Assembly: GCF_030209445.1 (NCBI RefSeq)
Contig: NZ_JARVSD010000004.1
Coordinates: 124,001-188,000 of the forward strand
Source of the DNA: Promicromonospora sp. MEB111
GTDB lineage: Bacteria; Actinomycetota; Actinomycetes; Actinomycetales; Cellulomonadaceae
DNA length: 64,000 nucleotides
Direction of reading: 5' to 3'
A model generated the notes under the pieces. That model saw nothing but the letters and a program-made list of their open reading frames with translations, did not search any database and was not told the DNA's origin. Shown here piece by piece: positions 43,087 to 55,300 of the stretch (position 1 is its first letter; every line of letters starts with the position of its first letter). A program made the translations under genes and the position numbers.

Positions 43087-46000
43087 GTGGATATTCCGGA
43101 CCTGGGTGGTGTGCGCCGGTCGGCGGCGACAGTGTGGGGACGTGCGGCACGGGGTCTCCGGACGCGCGCGGGTAGTGCGGTGGCGGCGGTGACGGCGCTG
43201 GTGGTCCTGGCGACAGGTGCCTCCGCCCTCGTCGCGACCGGGGCCGCGGACGGCATGCTGGCCGCGATGGGGGACGAGCCCGTCCAGGAGTGCCCGGTCG
43301 AGGAACCGACGCTGACTGTGGCGCTGGCGACGGCCGCCCGCTGCGGTCACGAGGTCGAGGCGCTCGACGAGAAGACGCCCTGGCAGTCGTCGTTCGGGCA
43401 GCCGTCGGGACAGGTGCGGCTGGAGATCGGGAGCAGTGCGGACGCGTCCGACGCCGATGGCGACGGCGTGTTCGAGCCGATCGAGACCGCAGTGGCCGAG
43501 GACGAGTCCGGCCGCCTGAGTCCTGCCGCTCCCGCGGTGGCCATGAGCTTCTCCGCGGGTGGCGACGAGGCCACCTCGGAGCCGGACGTCCTCGCGCGGA
43601 TGACCTCGGCGGACGGCCAGGTGGTGGACGTCGAGGCACCGTTCGAGCTGACCGACCCGGCCGTCGAAGGTGACCGGATCGTGTACCCGGACGTCATGTC
43701 AACCGGCGGCGAGCCGTCCGGCGTCGACCTGGTCGTCGCGGTGAACACCGACGGGTCTGGGTTCAGCCAGGTGCTGCGCTTCGCGAACGAGGCGGCGGCA
43801 CGTAACCCGCACGTCGCTGAGCTCGATGCCGATCTCGGCTTCGGTGTGAGCGCCAAGGACGCCTCGGGAGCCGGCCTCGAGATCGCACGCGAGCACGGTG
43901 CCTTCACTGTCACCGATCCGCACGCGGCTGAGCCCGATGCCGACGGTGATGACCCCGAGGTGTTCCGGTCGTCCCGTCCGCTGGTCTGGACCTCCGAGGC
44001 GCCTGCGGAGGAGCCCGCCGCGGCAACCGCAGGACGTGCGGCGATCTCGGAGACAGCCACTCCCTCCGCCTCGACCACGGCCGACCAGACGGATCCGGTC
44101 ACGGGTCCGTTGACCCCCGGCGCGGTGGTCGAGGTGCCCACCGACGACGGCGGGGACACCACAGAGGGAACTGTCGGTGCCGCGATCGTGGCTGCGGCAG
44201 AGGACGAGACGACGGCCTTCCCGATGTTCGCGGCCCTGGCCGTCTCCGGAACGCTGTCCGAGGTCACGGCTGTGCGCAGCGCCTGGCCGGACAGCGCCTC
44301 CTCGTACCAGTTCGACGGTGACGCAGGTGTCGGTCGTTGCCTGGCGCCCGACCCGTACGCCGGCTATCAGTGCGGCCTGACCAGTACTCACCGGATCCTC
44401 TACGAGTTCGGCGGCCTGGGCGGAGTGGGGAGCCTGGCGTCCGCGGACGTGACGAAGGCGGTCTTCAACATCAACGCCACCTTCTCCTACAACTGCGACA
44501 AGACAGGTGTCTGGGTGTACCAGACCGGCTCGAACGCGGTCAGTAGCGCGACGACGTGGAACAACCGTGGGTCCTGGTCGACGCGCCTTGCCGGTGAGCT
44601 GGTGACGCACCGCACGGGTTGCTCCGGGATGGTGCGATCGGTCGGGTTCGACGTCACGGCCGGCGCGAAGAAGGTCGCGTCGTCGAACTGGTCCTCGCTC
44701 ACTCTCGGTGTCCGGTCGGCGAACGAGTCCACGATGGTCGGCTGGAAGCGGTACATCGGCCGCAACGACGGCAACGGCAGCACCAGCCCACGCGCGACGC
44801 TGTCCGTCACCTACAACCGAGCCCCCGGGATCCCGTCGAGCCTGACAACATGGCACAGCAAGGAGGACTACTCCTGCAAGACGGGCGCGGACCGTCCGGT
44901 GCTGCGCACGACCATGCCGAGGTTGTCCGCGTTCATCCGTGACCCGGACGGCAACGCCACCAAGGCACGGTTCCAGATCTTCCGGGTCGACAACGGTATC
45001 CAGGTGTGGGGCGCCTACATGTCGTCATACCTGGCCTCGGCGCGCACCCACAAGATCCAGGTGCCGGACAACGAGCTGTTCTCCAACGTCGTCTACAAGT
45101 GGCGTGTCCTGGCCAAGGACTCGACCGGGCGAGAGGGCGGGTGGTCGAAATGGTGCGAGTTCACCGTGGACATCACCAAGCCCGAGAAGCCGAACATCTA
45201 CGCCGTGACGAGCGGTGAAGGTGTCGAGGCGGTGTACACCAACGAGAACATCGAGGCCGGAGGCATCGGGCTGACCGGCAAGTTCCGGTTCGGCTGGGCG
45301 GGCTCCAAGGACGTGGTCCGGTTCAAGTACGGCTTCACGGACACTGCGACGCCCAAGTCGGTCGCGACCTCGTCGGCGGGGACAGCGGTGGTGTCCTTCA
45401 CGCCGACCAAGCCGGGGCCTGCGACGGTGTACGTCCGATCCGTCGACCGTGCCGGCAACATCTCTGACATGTCGGCGTTCTTCATCGACATTGCTGCTCC
45501 CCAGGAGTCACACATCTGGCGGATGGACGAAGGCACCGGCACCAGCGTGGCGGACGGGTCTTGGGTCACGGTCAAGGAACCTCTGGCGCTCAAGGACGAC
45601 GGTCTCGGCACCGCGCCGGCGTGGGTGGCCGGCCCGCACGAACTGTTCGGATCGCGAACCGGAGACAAGGCGCTGTCCCTTGACGGCGTGGACGACCGGG
45701 CCGCGACCGTTGGCGCGGGCATCGACACGAGCAAGAGCTTTGTCGTGTCGGCTCATGTGCGGCTTCCGCAGGACGCGGACCTCACGGGCCATGACATCGT
45801 GATCTCCCAGAACGGCACTATCCAGTCGCCTTTCGCCTTGATGTGGTGGGGATCGTGCAGGACCGATGGCGGCTGCTGGTCGTTCAACCTGTACCAGACA
45901 GACGCTCTCAACTCGGGGATCGTGCGCGCCACCCAGTCCTCCGCGGTCACCTATACCCCGGGTGAGTGGGTGCACCTGACGGGCTCGTGGAACAAGGACA

Positions 46001-46329
46001 CGGGCAAGGCGTCCCTGTGGGTGTGTCCGATCGGAACACCGGAGAACCCCGCACCCGCGAACCCGATCCGGAGCGATTCCACGGCGACCGTGACGTCGAT
46101 GTGGCGCGCGACAGGCGCGACCGTCATCGGACGTGGCATGTGGAACGACGAAGCTGCTCACTTCTTCGACGGTGAGATCGACAACGTGCGTGTGTTCGAA
46201 GGAACGGTCATCGCTGAGAACAAGGTTCGGCGGCTCTGCCAGGGCGCCGACAGCACCGACTTCGTGTCGGGGCTTCCGGCCCTCGACCCGACGGTGGGCG
46301 ACAAGTCGATCGAGGAGTCGGGCCAGTGA
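43087..46329 (+). CDS. Exported LamG/DNRLRE-domain protein paired with RHS toxin
   Basis: The 1080-residue protein has an N-terminal signal-like region (Arg-rich, then a hydrophobic stretch about 25-55). A region homologous to the RHS N terminus follows ('PAVEGDRIVYPDV', 'DLVVAVNTDGSGFSQVLRFA'), then a DNRLRE-type domain (about 390-580), fibronectin-like segments, and a C-terminal LamG/concanavalin-like domain (about 810-1040). It may form part of the surface or delivery complex of the toxin; it has no catalytic motif that I see. The GTG at 43087 lacks a ribosome site. Its stop overlaps the RHS gene (GTGA). Confidence 0.7.
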   Translation: MDIPDLGGVRRSAATVWGRAARGLRTRAGSAVAAVTALVVLATGASALVATGAADGMLAAMGDEPVQECPVEEPTLTVALATAARCGHEVEALDEKTPWQSSFGQPSGQVRLEIGSSADASDADGDGVFEPIETAVAEDESGRLSPAAPAVAMSFSAGGDEATSEPDVLARMTSADGQVVDVEAPFELTDPAVEGDRIVYPDVMSTGGEPSGVDLVVAVNTDGSGFSQVLRFANEAAARNPHVAELDADLGFGVSAKDASGAGLEIAREHGAFTVTDPHAAEPDADGDDPEVFRSSRPLVWTSEAPAEEPAAATAGRAAISETATPSASTTADQTDPVTGPLTPGAVVEVPTDDGGDTTEGTVGAAIVAAAEDETTAFPMFAALAVSGTLSEVTAVRSAWPDSASSYQFDGDAGVGRCLAPDPYAGYQCGLTSTHRILYEFGGLGGVGSLASADVTKAVFNINATFSYNCDKTGVWVYQTGSNAVSSATTWNNRGSWSTRLAGELVTHRTGCSGMVRSVGFDVTAGAKKVASSNWSSLTLGVRSANESTMVGWKRYIGRNDGNGSTSPRATLSVTYNRAPGIPSSLTTWHSKEDYSCKTGADRPVLRTTMPRLSAFIRDPDGNATKARFQIFRVDNGIQVWGAYMSSYLASARTHKIQVPDNELFSNVVYKWRVLAKDSTGREGGWSKWCEFTVDITKPEKPNIYAVTSGEGVEAVYTNENIEAGGIGLTGKFRFGWAGSKDVVRFKYGFTDTATPKSVATSSAGTAVVSFTPTKPGPATVYVRSVDRAGNISDMSAFFIDIAAPQESHIWRMDEGTGTSVADGSWVTVKEPLALKDDGLGTAPAWVAGPHELFGSRTGDKALSLDGVDDRAATVGAGIDTSKSFVVSAHVRLPQDADLTGHDIVISQNGTIQSPFALMWWGSCRTDGGCWSFNLYQTDALNSGIVRATQSSAVTYTPGEWVHLTGSWNKDTGKASLWVCPIGTPENPAPANPIRSDSTATVTSMWRATGATVIGRGMWNDEAAHFFDGEIDNVRVFEGTVIAENKVRRLCQGADSTDFVSGLPALDPTVGDKSIEESGQ

Positions 46330-49300
46330 CCGCCCGAGCAGCAAGTGGCGGCAAGCGGCGACTGACGAACCAGATGGGAACACGAGTGACCGGGTTGGGT
46401 GGACGTGTGGGTGGCGGTGTGGCCGCAGTGACCCTCAGGACCGCGCGGACGATGAGATCCGCTTGGCGAGCCGGTGCGCGGCGTACGGGCGCGGTCGCCG
46501 TCGCGAGCGGCCTTGCACTTGCCCTCGTTGGCCAGCCGGCGCTCGCCGTCGGCCCGATCGTGGGTGTCGAGTGCCAGGCTCTGACGTCAGCCTCGACCGC
46601 AACGGCGCCCGATCAGGACACCGCGCTCGATCTGGCGCAGTCCTGTGGGCAGGACGTCGAGATCGCCTCTGCTCGATCGCCGTGGTCGACGTTCACCGCG
46701 ACCGAGAACGGCACCGTGACCCAGGAGGTCACCGCCACTGCGACGCGTACCGCGGTCAGCGGCACCTGGGGTCCGGTCTCGAACCGGATCACCGACCCGA
46801 CGCCGGGCGACGGGACGTTGTCGGTCTCGGCACCGGTCTATCCGATCACGCTCTCGGACGGAACCGCCGGTGTACCGCTGGCGACGATCAACCGCGACGG
46901 TCACACGCTGACCTACGACAGCCCGTTCGACCTGACGGAGCCCGTGGTCGAGGGTGAGTCGGTCACCTATCCCGCCGTCGCGGGCGAGGGCGCCGATCTG
47001 GTCGTCACCATCAACCCCGACGGCACCGGCATCTCGACGGCGCTGCGGCTGGCAGACCGCTCCGCCGCCAAGCGTGCTGACCGAAAGCTCGGCCTGGACG
47101 AGCTCACCTTCCCTGTCACCACCTCGCCCGGCCTGACGGTCACGCAGAGCGCCGCGGGCGGGTTCGACGTCGTCGACGCCTTCGGGCAGCCGATCTTCCG
47201 CGCGCCGCAGCCGAAGATGTGGGACTCCGCGGCCTCCGGGGACGCCCCGGCAGACACCGGCACGTCCGGGCTGTTCAGCATGAGCGGCACGCCTGCGACC
47301 CAGGACACGGCCGGGCCCACCCGAGCATCCCGATGGGACCAGGTCAGTGACGAGGACGCCGCCGACCCCGAAGCTCGGGCCACGGCCCCGCTCCTCGGCG
47401 ATCAGCAGCTTCCGATGCCGGTGGACCTGGTCCCCGCCAGGGCTCGGCACACCACGGACACCGAGACCGGTGCGACGCCGGGTGCCGTACCGGGAGGCGA
47501 CCCGCTGAGCTCCGCCCCGGGAGAGGACCTGACCGGCGGCGAGCTGTCCGTGGGCGGCGAGTCGCTCGACGCGGCAGGCGGATTCGGCGCCGCGGGCGCG
47601 ACCGAACCCTCTACGGTCGGTGTGCGGATCCGCCCGGACCGCGACTTCCTGCTCTCGGATCCGGACACGGTCTTTCCTGCGCTGATCGACCCGACCGTGA
47701 CGTCCGCGGGCAACGAGTGGCTCATGGTCCACGAGGGCACGCCCGACGTGACCAGCGGGTACATGTTCGAGGGCAACCAGGGGCTTGGCCTGTGCGACGT
47801 CGGCGAAGTCGCCGAATGCAACGAGACCATCAAGTTCCGCCTGGGCTGGCAGTTCACCGGCCTCGACCACCTCGGTCTCCTCGAACCGGGTGCCATCACG
47901 TCGGCCACGTTCAGTGTCTTCGGTGAGCACAGCTGGGACTGCACCGCACGGACCGTGCGGCTCTTCAGCACGAGGCCGATCGACGCGGCGTCCACCTGGG
48001 ACACTTGGGGCATTGCTCCCTTCGGTACGGAGCTGTCCCGTGTGACGGTCGCGCACAAGGAGGCGTGCGACAACGCCGGGTGGGTTGACCTCGACGCGAC
48101 GGCCGGCGTGAAGAACCTGGCCTCGACCGACACCGGCACGCTCAGCCTGGGCCTCGCGGCCCTCAACGAGACCGACATGACGCAGGGGTGGAAGCGGTAC
48201 CGGCACGACGCCAAGCTCACCGTCGAGTACGAGCCTCCGGCCACCTCGGCGGACGCCGAGGGCGCCGACCTGGCGGCACGCACGGAGAACCTGGATCCGG
48301 CCAAGGAGGCCGCTGACGACGCGGCCCCGGACGCCGCCACGCCGACACCCGTGCCGGTGTCGACTCCGCCGGAGCCGACTGCCGACCCGGCTCTCGTCCC
48401 CGTGCAGGACACGCCGGAAGCCGCCGAGGCCACGCTCCCCGTGCCTGAGACGCTGACAGTGGTCCCAGAGAATGCGCTGGGCGGGCTCGACCTGAAAATC
48501 GGCGCCCCGGCACCGACCGCCGGTACGCCCGAGGCTTCCTCTGAGGTGCATGTCGAGGTTGCTGACCAGGCCGCGGCCATCGGCGCCGGCATCTCCGGCG
48601 TGCTTCTCGACGTCACTGACACCTCGGCAGAGGCCCCGCCGGCCAGCGGCGTGCGGCAGGTGGACGTCCAGGTGGACTACGACGAGTTCACCGACCTTGC
48701 GGGCGCCGACTGGTCCGGCCGTCTCGGCATCGTCCGCATCCCGGAGTGTCACGCCACGACCCCGGACCTGGAGGAGTGCTCGCCCACGCCGGTCGAGTCG
48801 ACGAACGATGTCGAGGCCGGCACCGTCACCGCGACGCTCGACCTGGCCGCGGCCGGGACCTCGGCCGCCGCCGGAGTCACCGCGGAGAAGTCTGCCGACT
48901 CGACGAAGAGCGCCGCCGTCGAGACACAGGCGAGCGCGCTCGCGGCGGGTGGCGGCGACACGTTCGCCGTCACGGCCGGCACCAGCTCCGGTGCCGGCGA
49001 CTGGGGTGCCACCCCGCTGTCGTCGGCGTCCTCGTGGTCGGTCAGCGGCGCTACGGGCTCGCTGGGCTGGTCGTACCCGATCCAGGTCCCGTCGCCGGCC
49101 GCCGGCCCCTCGCCGGAGCTCGCGCTCGGGTACTCGAGCGCCGCCCTGGACGGGCGGGTGTCCAGCACGAACAACCAGTCCTCGTGGGTCGGGGACGGGT
49201 GGGACATGACCAGCGGGTTCGTGGAGCGCCGGTATGTGCCGTGCTCCGAGGACCGCGACGAGGTCGGCGGGCAGTCGCCGAACAACTCCTCCCGCAAGAC

Positions 49301-52300
49301 GGGTGACCTGTGCTGGGACAGCGACAACGCGTTCCTGGTGTTCAACGGGACGTCGTCTGCCCTCGTGAAGGACGACGATGCCGCGACGACCGGCGCCATC
49401 GAGTGGCGTCCGGAGTCCGACGACGGCACGCTCGTGCAGCAGTACGGGCGTCCGACCGGGGACGCGGCCAAGACCGATGCGGGCTGGGCCGGGGAGTACT
49501 GGAAGGTCACCACGACCGACGGCACGACCTACTTCTTCGGCAAGGACGAGCGGTACTCCGGGGACACGCTGGCGCAGAACTCGCGCTGGACCGTCCCGGT
49601 GTACTCCAACCACCCGAACGAGCCCGGCTACAAGGCCGCCTTTGCGGACTCCGGGCGCGTGATGGGCTGGCGGTTCAACCTCGACTACGTCCGCGACACC
49701 TCGGACAACACGATGACCTACCGGTACGCGAGCGAGACCAACCGGTACGGCTCGAACAACAACACGGGTGCCACGCGGTCCTACACACGTGGCGGGACGC
49801 TCGACTGGATCAGCTACGGCACGCGCGCCGGGTCCGAACCGGTCGACGCGGGCGGTGCGGGGTCCCCGAACCTGGTCGACTTCGCTGTTGCCGAGCGTTG
49901 CCTGGTGGCCGCGACGGACTGCGAGATCGCCGACCGCGGGACGACCGCAGGCGCGGTGCGCTGGCACGACACGCCCGTGGACCTGGAGTGCTCGTCGAGC
50001 ACCAGCTGTCCGGACGTGCGGAGCCCGGCGTTCTTCTCGACCAAGCGCCTCACGACCGTGGTGACGAAGGTCAACGTCGGTGGCACGCTGACGGCCAAGG
50101 ACACGGTCGCGCTGACCCAGAAGTGGCGTGACCCGGGCGACGGCACGGGCCGCATCCTCTGGCTGGACGCGATCAAGCGCACCGCCAACGGTCCCAGCAG
50201 CGCGACGTCCGACGACGTCGTCTTCTCCCCGATCAGGTTCGACGGCGAGCGGCCGCTGCCGGGGCGGGTGGCTGACACGGTCGCTGACGGGCTGCCGGTC
50301 ATGAACCGTGTCCGGGTCACGGAGATCACCACCGAGACAGGTGCGAATATCTCGATCGAGTACACCTCGACCGAGTGCACTGCGGCCACGCACCCCGCCG
50401 TCGCGCAGGGCTACATTCCGATTGCGAACCAGTCGGCGAACGCGTCGCGGTGCTTCCCCGTGGTGTGGCACCCGTGGGGCATGCCCAAACCCCGGAGTGA
50501 GTACTTCCACTCCTACATGGTGTCCAAGGTGACCCAGTCCCCGGGCGAGAGCGGGCTCGACCTTCCCGTCGTCACGTCGTACGCCTACAGCGAGGGCATC
50601 AAGTGGGCACGGATTGACGACCCCCTGACGCCCAAGAAGGACCGGACGTTCTCGGTCAACCGCGGGTACAAGACCGTGACCACCACGACCGGGACGGGCT
50701 CGGTCGCGGCGAAGAGCCGGACCCAGTACCTGCAGGGCACGGGTGCGTCGATCGACCTTCCCGTCGACTCGATCACGACGCGCAACGTCATCGACCACGA
50801 GCGCTTCTCCGGGATGCCGGTCGTCAGCACGGTGCTCAACGGGTCGATGGAGGTCTCCAAGACCATTACGATCCCCGAGGCTACCCAAACGGCGAGCACA
50901 GGGAGCGCCGGGACGGACGACCTCCTGGTCGCCACCCGGACCACCCGCGTGGACACGTACAACGCCTCGTATCTGGCCGACGGGTCCCTTGAGTACGTGA
51001 CGCGAACTGACACGGACTATGACGCAAACGGTCAGGTCACCGAGGTCGACGACTACGGGGCCTTCTCCGAGTCGGCCGAGGACAACACCACGTCTGACGA
51101 CTTGTGCACCACGACGGACTACGTCATCAACGGCGACAAGCACATCGTGGCGCCTATGTCGACGGAGACCGTGAGCGTGCGCTGCGGGGCCGACGCCACC
51201 AGGCCTGCCGACCTGGTCGGTGAGTCGTGGATCAGCTATGACGGGCTCGATCACATGGCGCCGCCCTCGAAGGGTCTGCCGACCAAGGTGCAGACGAACG
51301 ACAAGGACGGCGTGCTCAACGACGCCACACCGGGGGTCGTCACCACGTACGACACCCGTGGCCGGACGACGAGCTCGACGGACCTGCTGGGGCGGGTGTC
51401 CAAGACCGGGTACACCGAGGCCAACGGGGTGCTCACCCAGGTGACCACGACGAGCCCGGACCCGGACGGTACGGGCGACGGTGATGGTGACGGCGTCACC
51501 CTGACCGAGCACGTCTCCACCACCACGCTGCACCCGCTGCTCGGCGTCCCGACCACGGTGAGCGACCCGAACCTTCGCCCCACGACGGCGACCTACGACG
51601 CCGCCGGTCGTCTGCTCTCCGTGACGTACCCGGACCGCGAGGGCAAGTCGGCGAACGTCACCTACGCGTACTCGACTTCGCGCAACGGCGTGAACACGGT
51701 GACCACCAAGACGCTCGCTGCAGACGGCACCAGCTATCACACGTCGGTTGCCCTGTACGACGGTCTGCTCCGTCCGGTCCAGACGCAGACGGAGTCCCTG
51801 GACGGGGACGACGAGGCCACCCACGGCCGGATCGTCACGGACACGGAGTACGACGCCAACGGGCGGGTCTCGTTCGTCACCTCCGGCTGGTTCGCGACCG
51901 GCAACCCGAGTACGACCCTCGTGGGCGCGGCCGTGCAGCCGGACGCCACCACGGTCTACACGTACGACGGCCTGGGGCGGGTCCGGACCGAGGCCCTGTT
52001 CACGGGGACGATCATGAACCCGGCCTACGAGCAGTGGCGCACCACCACGTACTACGACGGTGCCACGACCACGGTCATCCCTCCGGATGGCGCGACCCCG
52101 ACCCAGACCGTGGTCGACGCCCGGGGTCGGACCGTCGCGCTGAGCCAGTTCCTGCGCGACCCGGTCGAGCATGCGGCGGTTCGCACGCTGGCCGGCGTGC
52201 TGGACCTGGACGAGCAGACCACCCGGTACCGCTACGACAAGGCCGGGCGGCTGTCCTCGGTGCTGGACACCGAGGACAACACCTGGACGTACAAGTACGA

Positions 52301-55300
52301 CAAGCTCGGCCGGCAGATCGAGGCAGTCGATCCGGACGCCGGCAAGACGGTCACCGAGTACGACGCCGCGGGCCAGACCACGTCGGTGAGCAACGGCGCG
52401 GGCCAGAAGCTCTACTACTTCTACGACAAGCTCGGACGTCGCACGGCCGTCCGGCAGGACTCGACCACTGGCGCGGTCCGGGCCAAGTGGACCTACGACG
52501 TCCTGACGTCCTACGCGGGTCCCAACCCGCCCATTGCGAAGGGGCAGGTCACCAGCTCGACCCGCGTGGCGACATCGGCTGACGGCGGCGGAGAGTTTGT
52601 CACCGCACTAACCGGTTTCGACGCGGCGTACCGGCGGACCGGCACGGCGACCGTCATCCCGAACACCACCAAGATGGCCGGTCTGACGGGCACGTATGAG
52701 CAGAAGGTCACGTACACCGCAGACGGACAGCTCGCGTCGACCACGTACCCGGCTGCGGGCGGTCTGCGCAAGGAGACCGTGACCACCCACTACGACGACG
52801 AAACGAGCGTCGCCGAGTGGATGGGCGGCGGGTTCGGGTGGGGCACGTATGTTGCGTCCAGCCGCACCGACGTCTTCGGCCGGCTGGCGTACCTCGACCT
52901 CGGCAACACCTATGGCACGGTGGTGTCATACGGGTACGAGACGGGTACCAGCAGACTGCAGCGCGTGAAGCTGGATCGGGAACGGATCGGTGGTACCGAG
53001 CTCGATCTCACCTACGCGTACGACGACGCCGGGGACGTGCTGTCGGTCAAGGACCGGCCCACCGCTACGGGCCGCGCAGCAGACCGGCAGTGCTACCAGT
53101 ACGACTCTCTGCGCCGTATGACCGAGGCGTGGACCCCGGCGACCGGCAACTGCGGGCTGACGAGGTCGATCCCCGCACTGGGCGGAGCCGCGCCGTACTG
53201 GACCTCGTTCGAGTACGACGCGCTCGGCAACCGCACCAGCGAGATCTACCGCACTCGCGGCCTTGCCGGCGACATCGACGGTGGGCAGACCACCACGATG
53301 GACTACTCCTACGCGGGTAGCCGTGACCTCAACGGAAACGGCAACTCTACTGACGTGGGCGAGTTCGCCGGGCCGCACGCGGTCACGTCGATCACCACCG
53401 ACGGGCCCAGCGGGTCCACGGCGTCGACGTTCACGTACGACAACGCGGGCCGGACGCTGACCCAGATCCAGGACCGCGACTACCTGACCACCAAGCTGTC
53501 GCTGGGCTGGGACCACGAGACCGAGCTGGCCTCGACCAGCCTCGCCACTACTGTCTACGCGGAACCCGACCCAGGGTCCGGGGACGACGACACCGACGGC
53601 GACCAGTCCTCAGGAATGGGCCCGGACCGCGGCACGGGCACGACAACGACGACCGCCGGCCGCAACCTGTACACCGCTGACGGGGACCGCATCGTGCGGA
53701 CCGCGCCGGACGGCTCGATCACGGTCTATCTCGGTGGTCAGGAGATCACCAAGGTTGCCAACGGCACGGTCACCGGAGCGCGCTACTACAGCTTCGGCGG
53801 GCAGACGGTCGCGATGCGGACCGCGAACGGCCTCAGTGGTGTGACGTCGCTGATCAATGACCCGCACGGCACGCCGTTGGCGTCGGTGCACAACACCAAC
53901 TGGACCACTACGAGCGTGGACAAGCACTACACGCTGCCGTTCGGTGAGCAGCGCGGTGGGGTCTCGGCACCGGGCGACCACGAGTTCCTGGGCAAGGTTC
54001 GAGATGAGGGCACTGGTCTGACGTTGGTGGGGGCGCGATGGTATGACGAGACCACTGGTCGGTTCCTGACCGTGGATCCGGTGATTGACCTGACCCATCC
54101 ACAGCAGTGGAACGCTTACGCCTACGCCAACAACAACCCCGCCACATACTCGGACCCATCAGGAATGCGGCCCGAAGAATGTGTTGGTGGGTGGTACGCG
54201 TGCACGGTCAACGCCAATGGGAATTGGTCGGTCAATTCTAGTAAGTCTGACGCGGGCTCCTGGGATCCTGTCAGCCCGGGCAAGATCTGGGCAGGTCTCA
54301 AGAGCAATTTCCTCAGCATCGTCAACGGTGTTAAGGAGCGGGCCAAGGTCGTCTACAACATTGGTTCCGCATGCAGTTGGGGGACGGCATGTTTCTACAG
54401 TGGTGTGATTCTGCATGACAGTGTGGGTGCGTATGAAGCCGGAAAGGATGCCTTCACAGAAAAGAGCGAGTTCGAAAAAAAGGTCACGGCTGGCGACACA
54501 AATGGGCTGATCGCAGACGGAATTTCGACGGCCGCTGTAGCTGTCACGACGAAGAGGCTGCTTCCGAAAACTGCCCCGCTCCATGGCGCAGATAAGGCGC
54601 CTGCATGCAACAGTTTCGCGCCAGGAACTCTCGTCTTGCTTGCGGACTCAACGCTGAAGCCGATTGAAGACGTCGAACTTGGCGACAAGGTGCTTGCTGC
54701 AGACGAGGAAACCGGCGAGCCGACCGAAGGACGTGTAGTTACCGCGCTGATCCGCGGTGAGGGTGACAAGACGCTCGCCACGCTCACCGTGACCGACGCC
54801 GACGGCGACACCCAGCAGATCGTCGCTACGGACGCCCACCCGTTCTGGGCGCCCGAGCTTGGCGAGTGGGTCGACGCGATCGACCTGACCGCCGGGGACT
54901 GGTTGCAAACCTCGGTTGGCACCTGGGTACAGGTCACCGCCATCGCCGTTTCCCAGCGCAAGGCCGTCGTCCACAACCTGACTGTCGCGGTCGACCACAC
55001 GTACTATGTTGCCGCGGATGAGAGATCGTCCGCACTCCTTGTACATAACGATAATTGCCCAATAACGGGCTATTCCCACGGTGATCTGGGAGAAATGGCG
55101 GAATTGGATCGGCTCATTAATGATGGATACACCGATATTGCGAGTGAAGTGACGTTTCTTGCCCCAGACGGGACCAAGTTCCGTGCCGATTTTGTTGCAC
55201 GCGATCCGGATGGCGTGCTTAAAGCGATCGAAGTCAAGACGAACAACGGAGGTCTTACGGACAACCAATACGTCGGATATCCACAGTTGTCGACGGTTGG

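Noticed and set aside
46587-52172. Very long open frame (about 1860 codons) on the minus strand
   Set aside because: It mirrors the RHS gene codon by codon. The high GC content of third positions removes stops on the opposite strand, and the translation is low-complexity with no domain.
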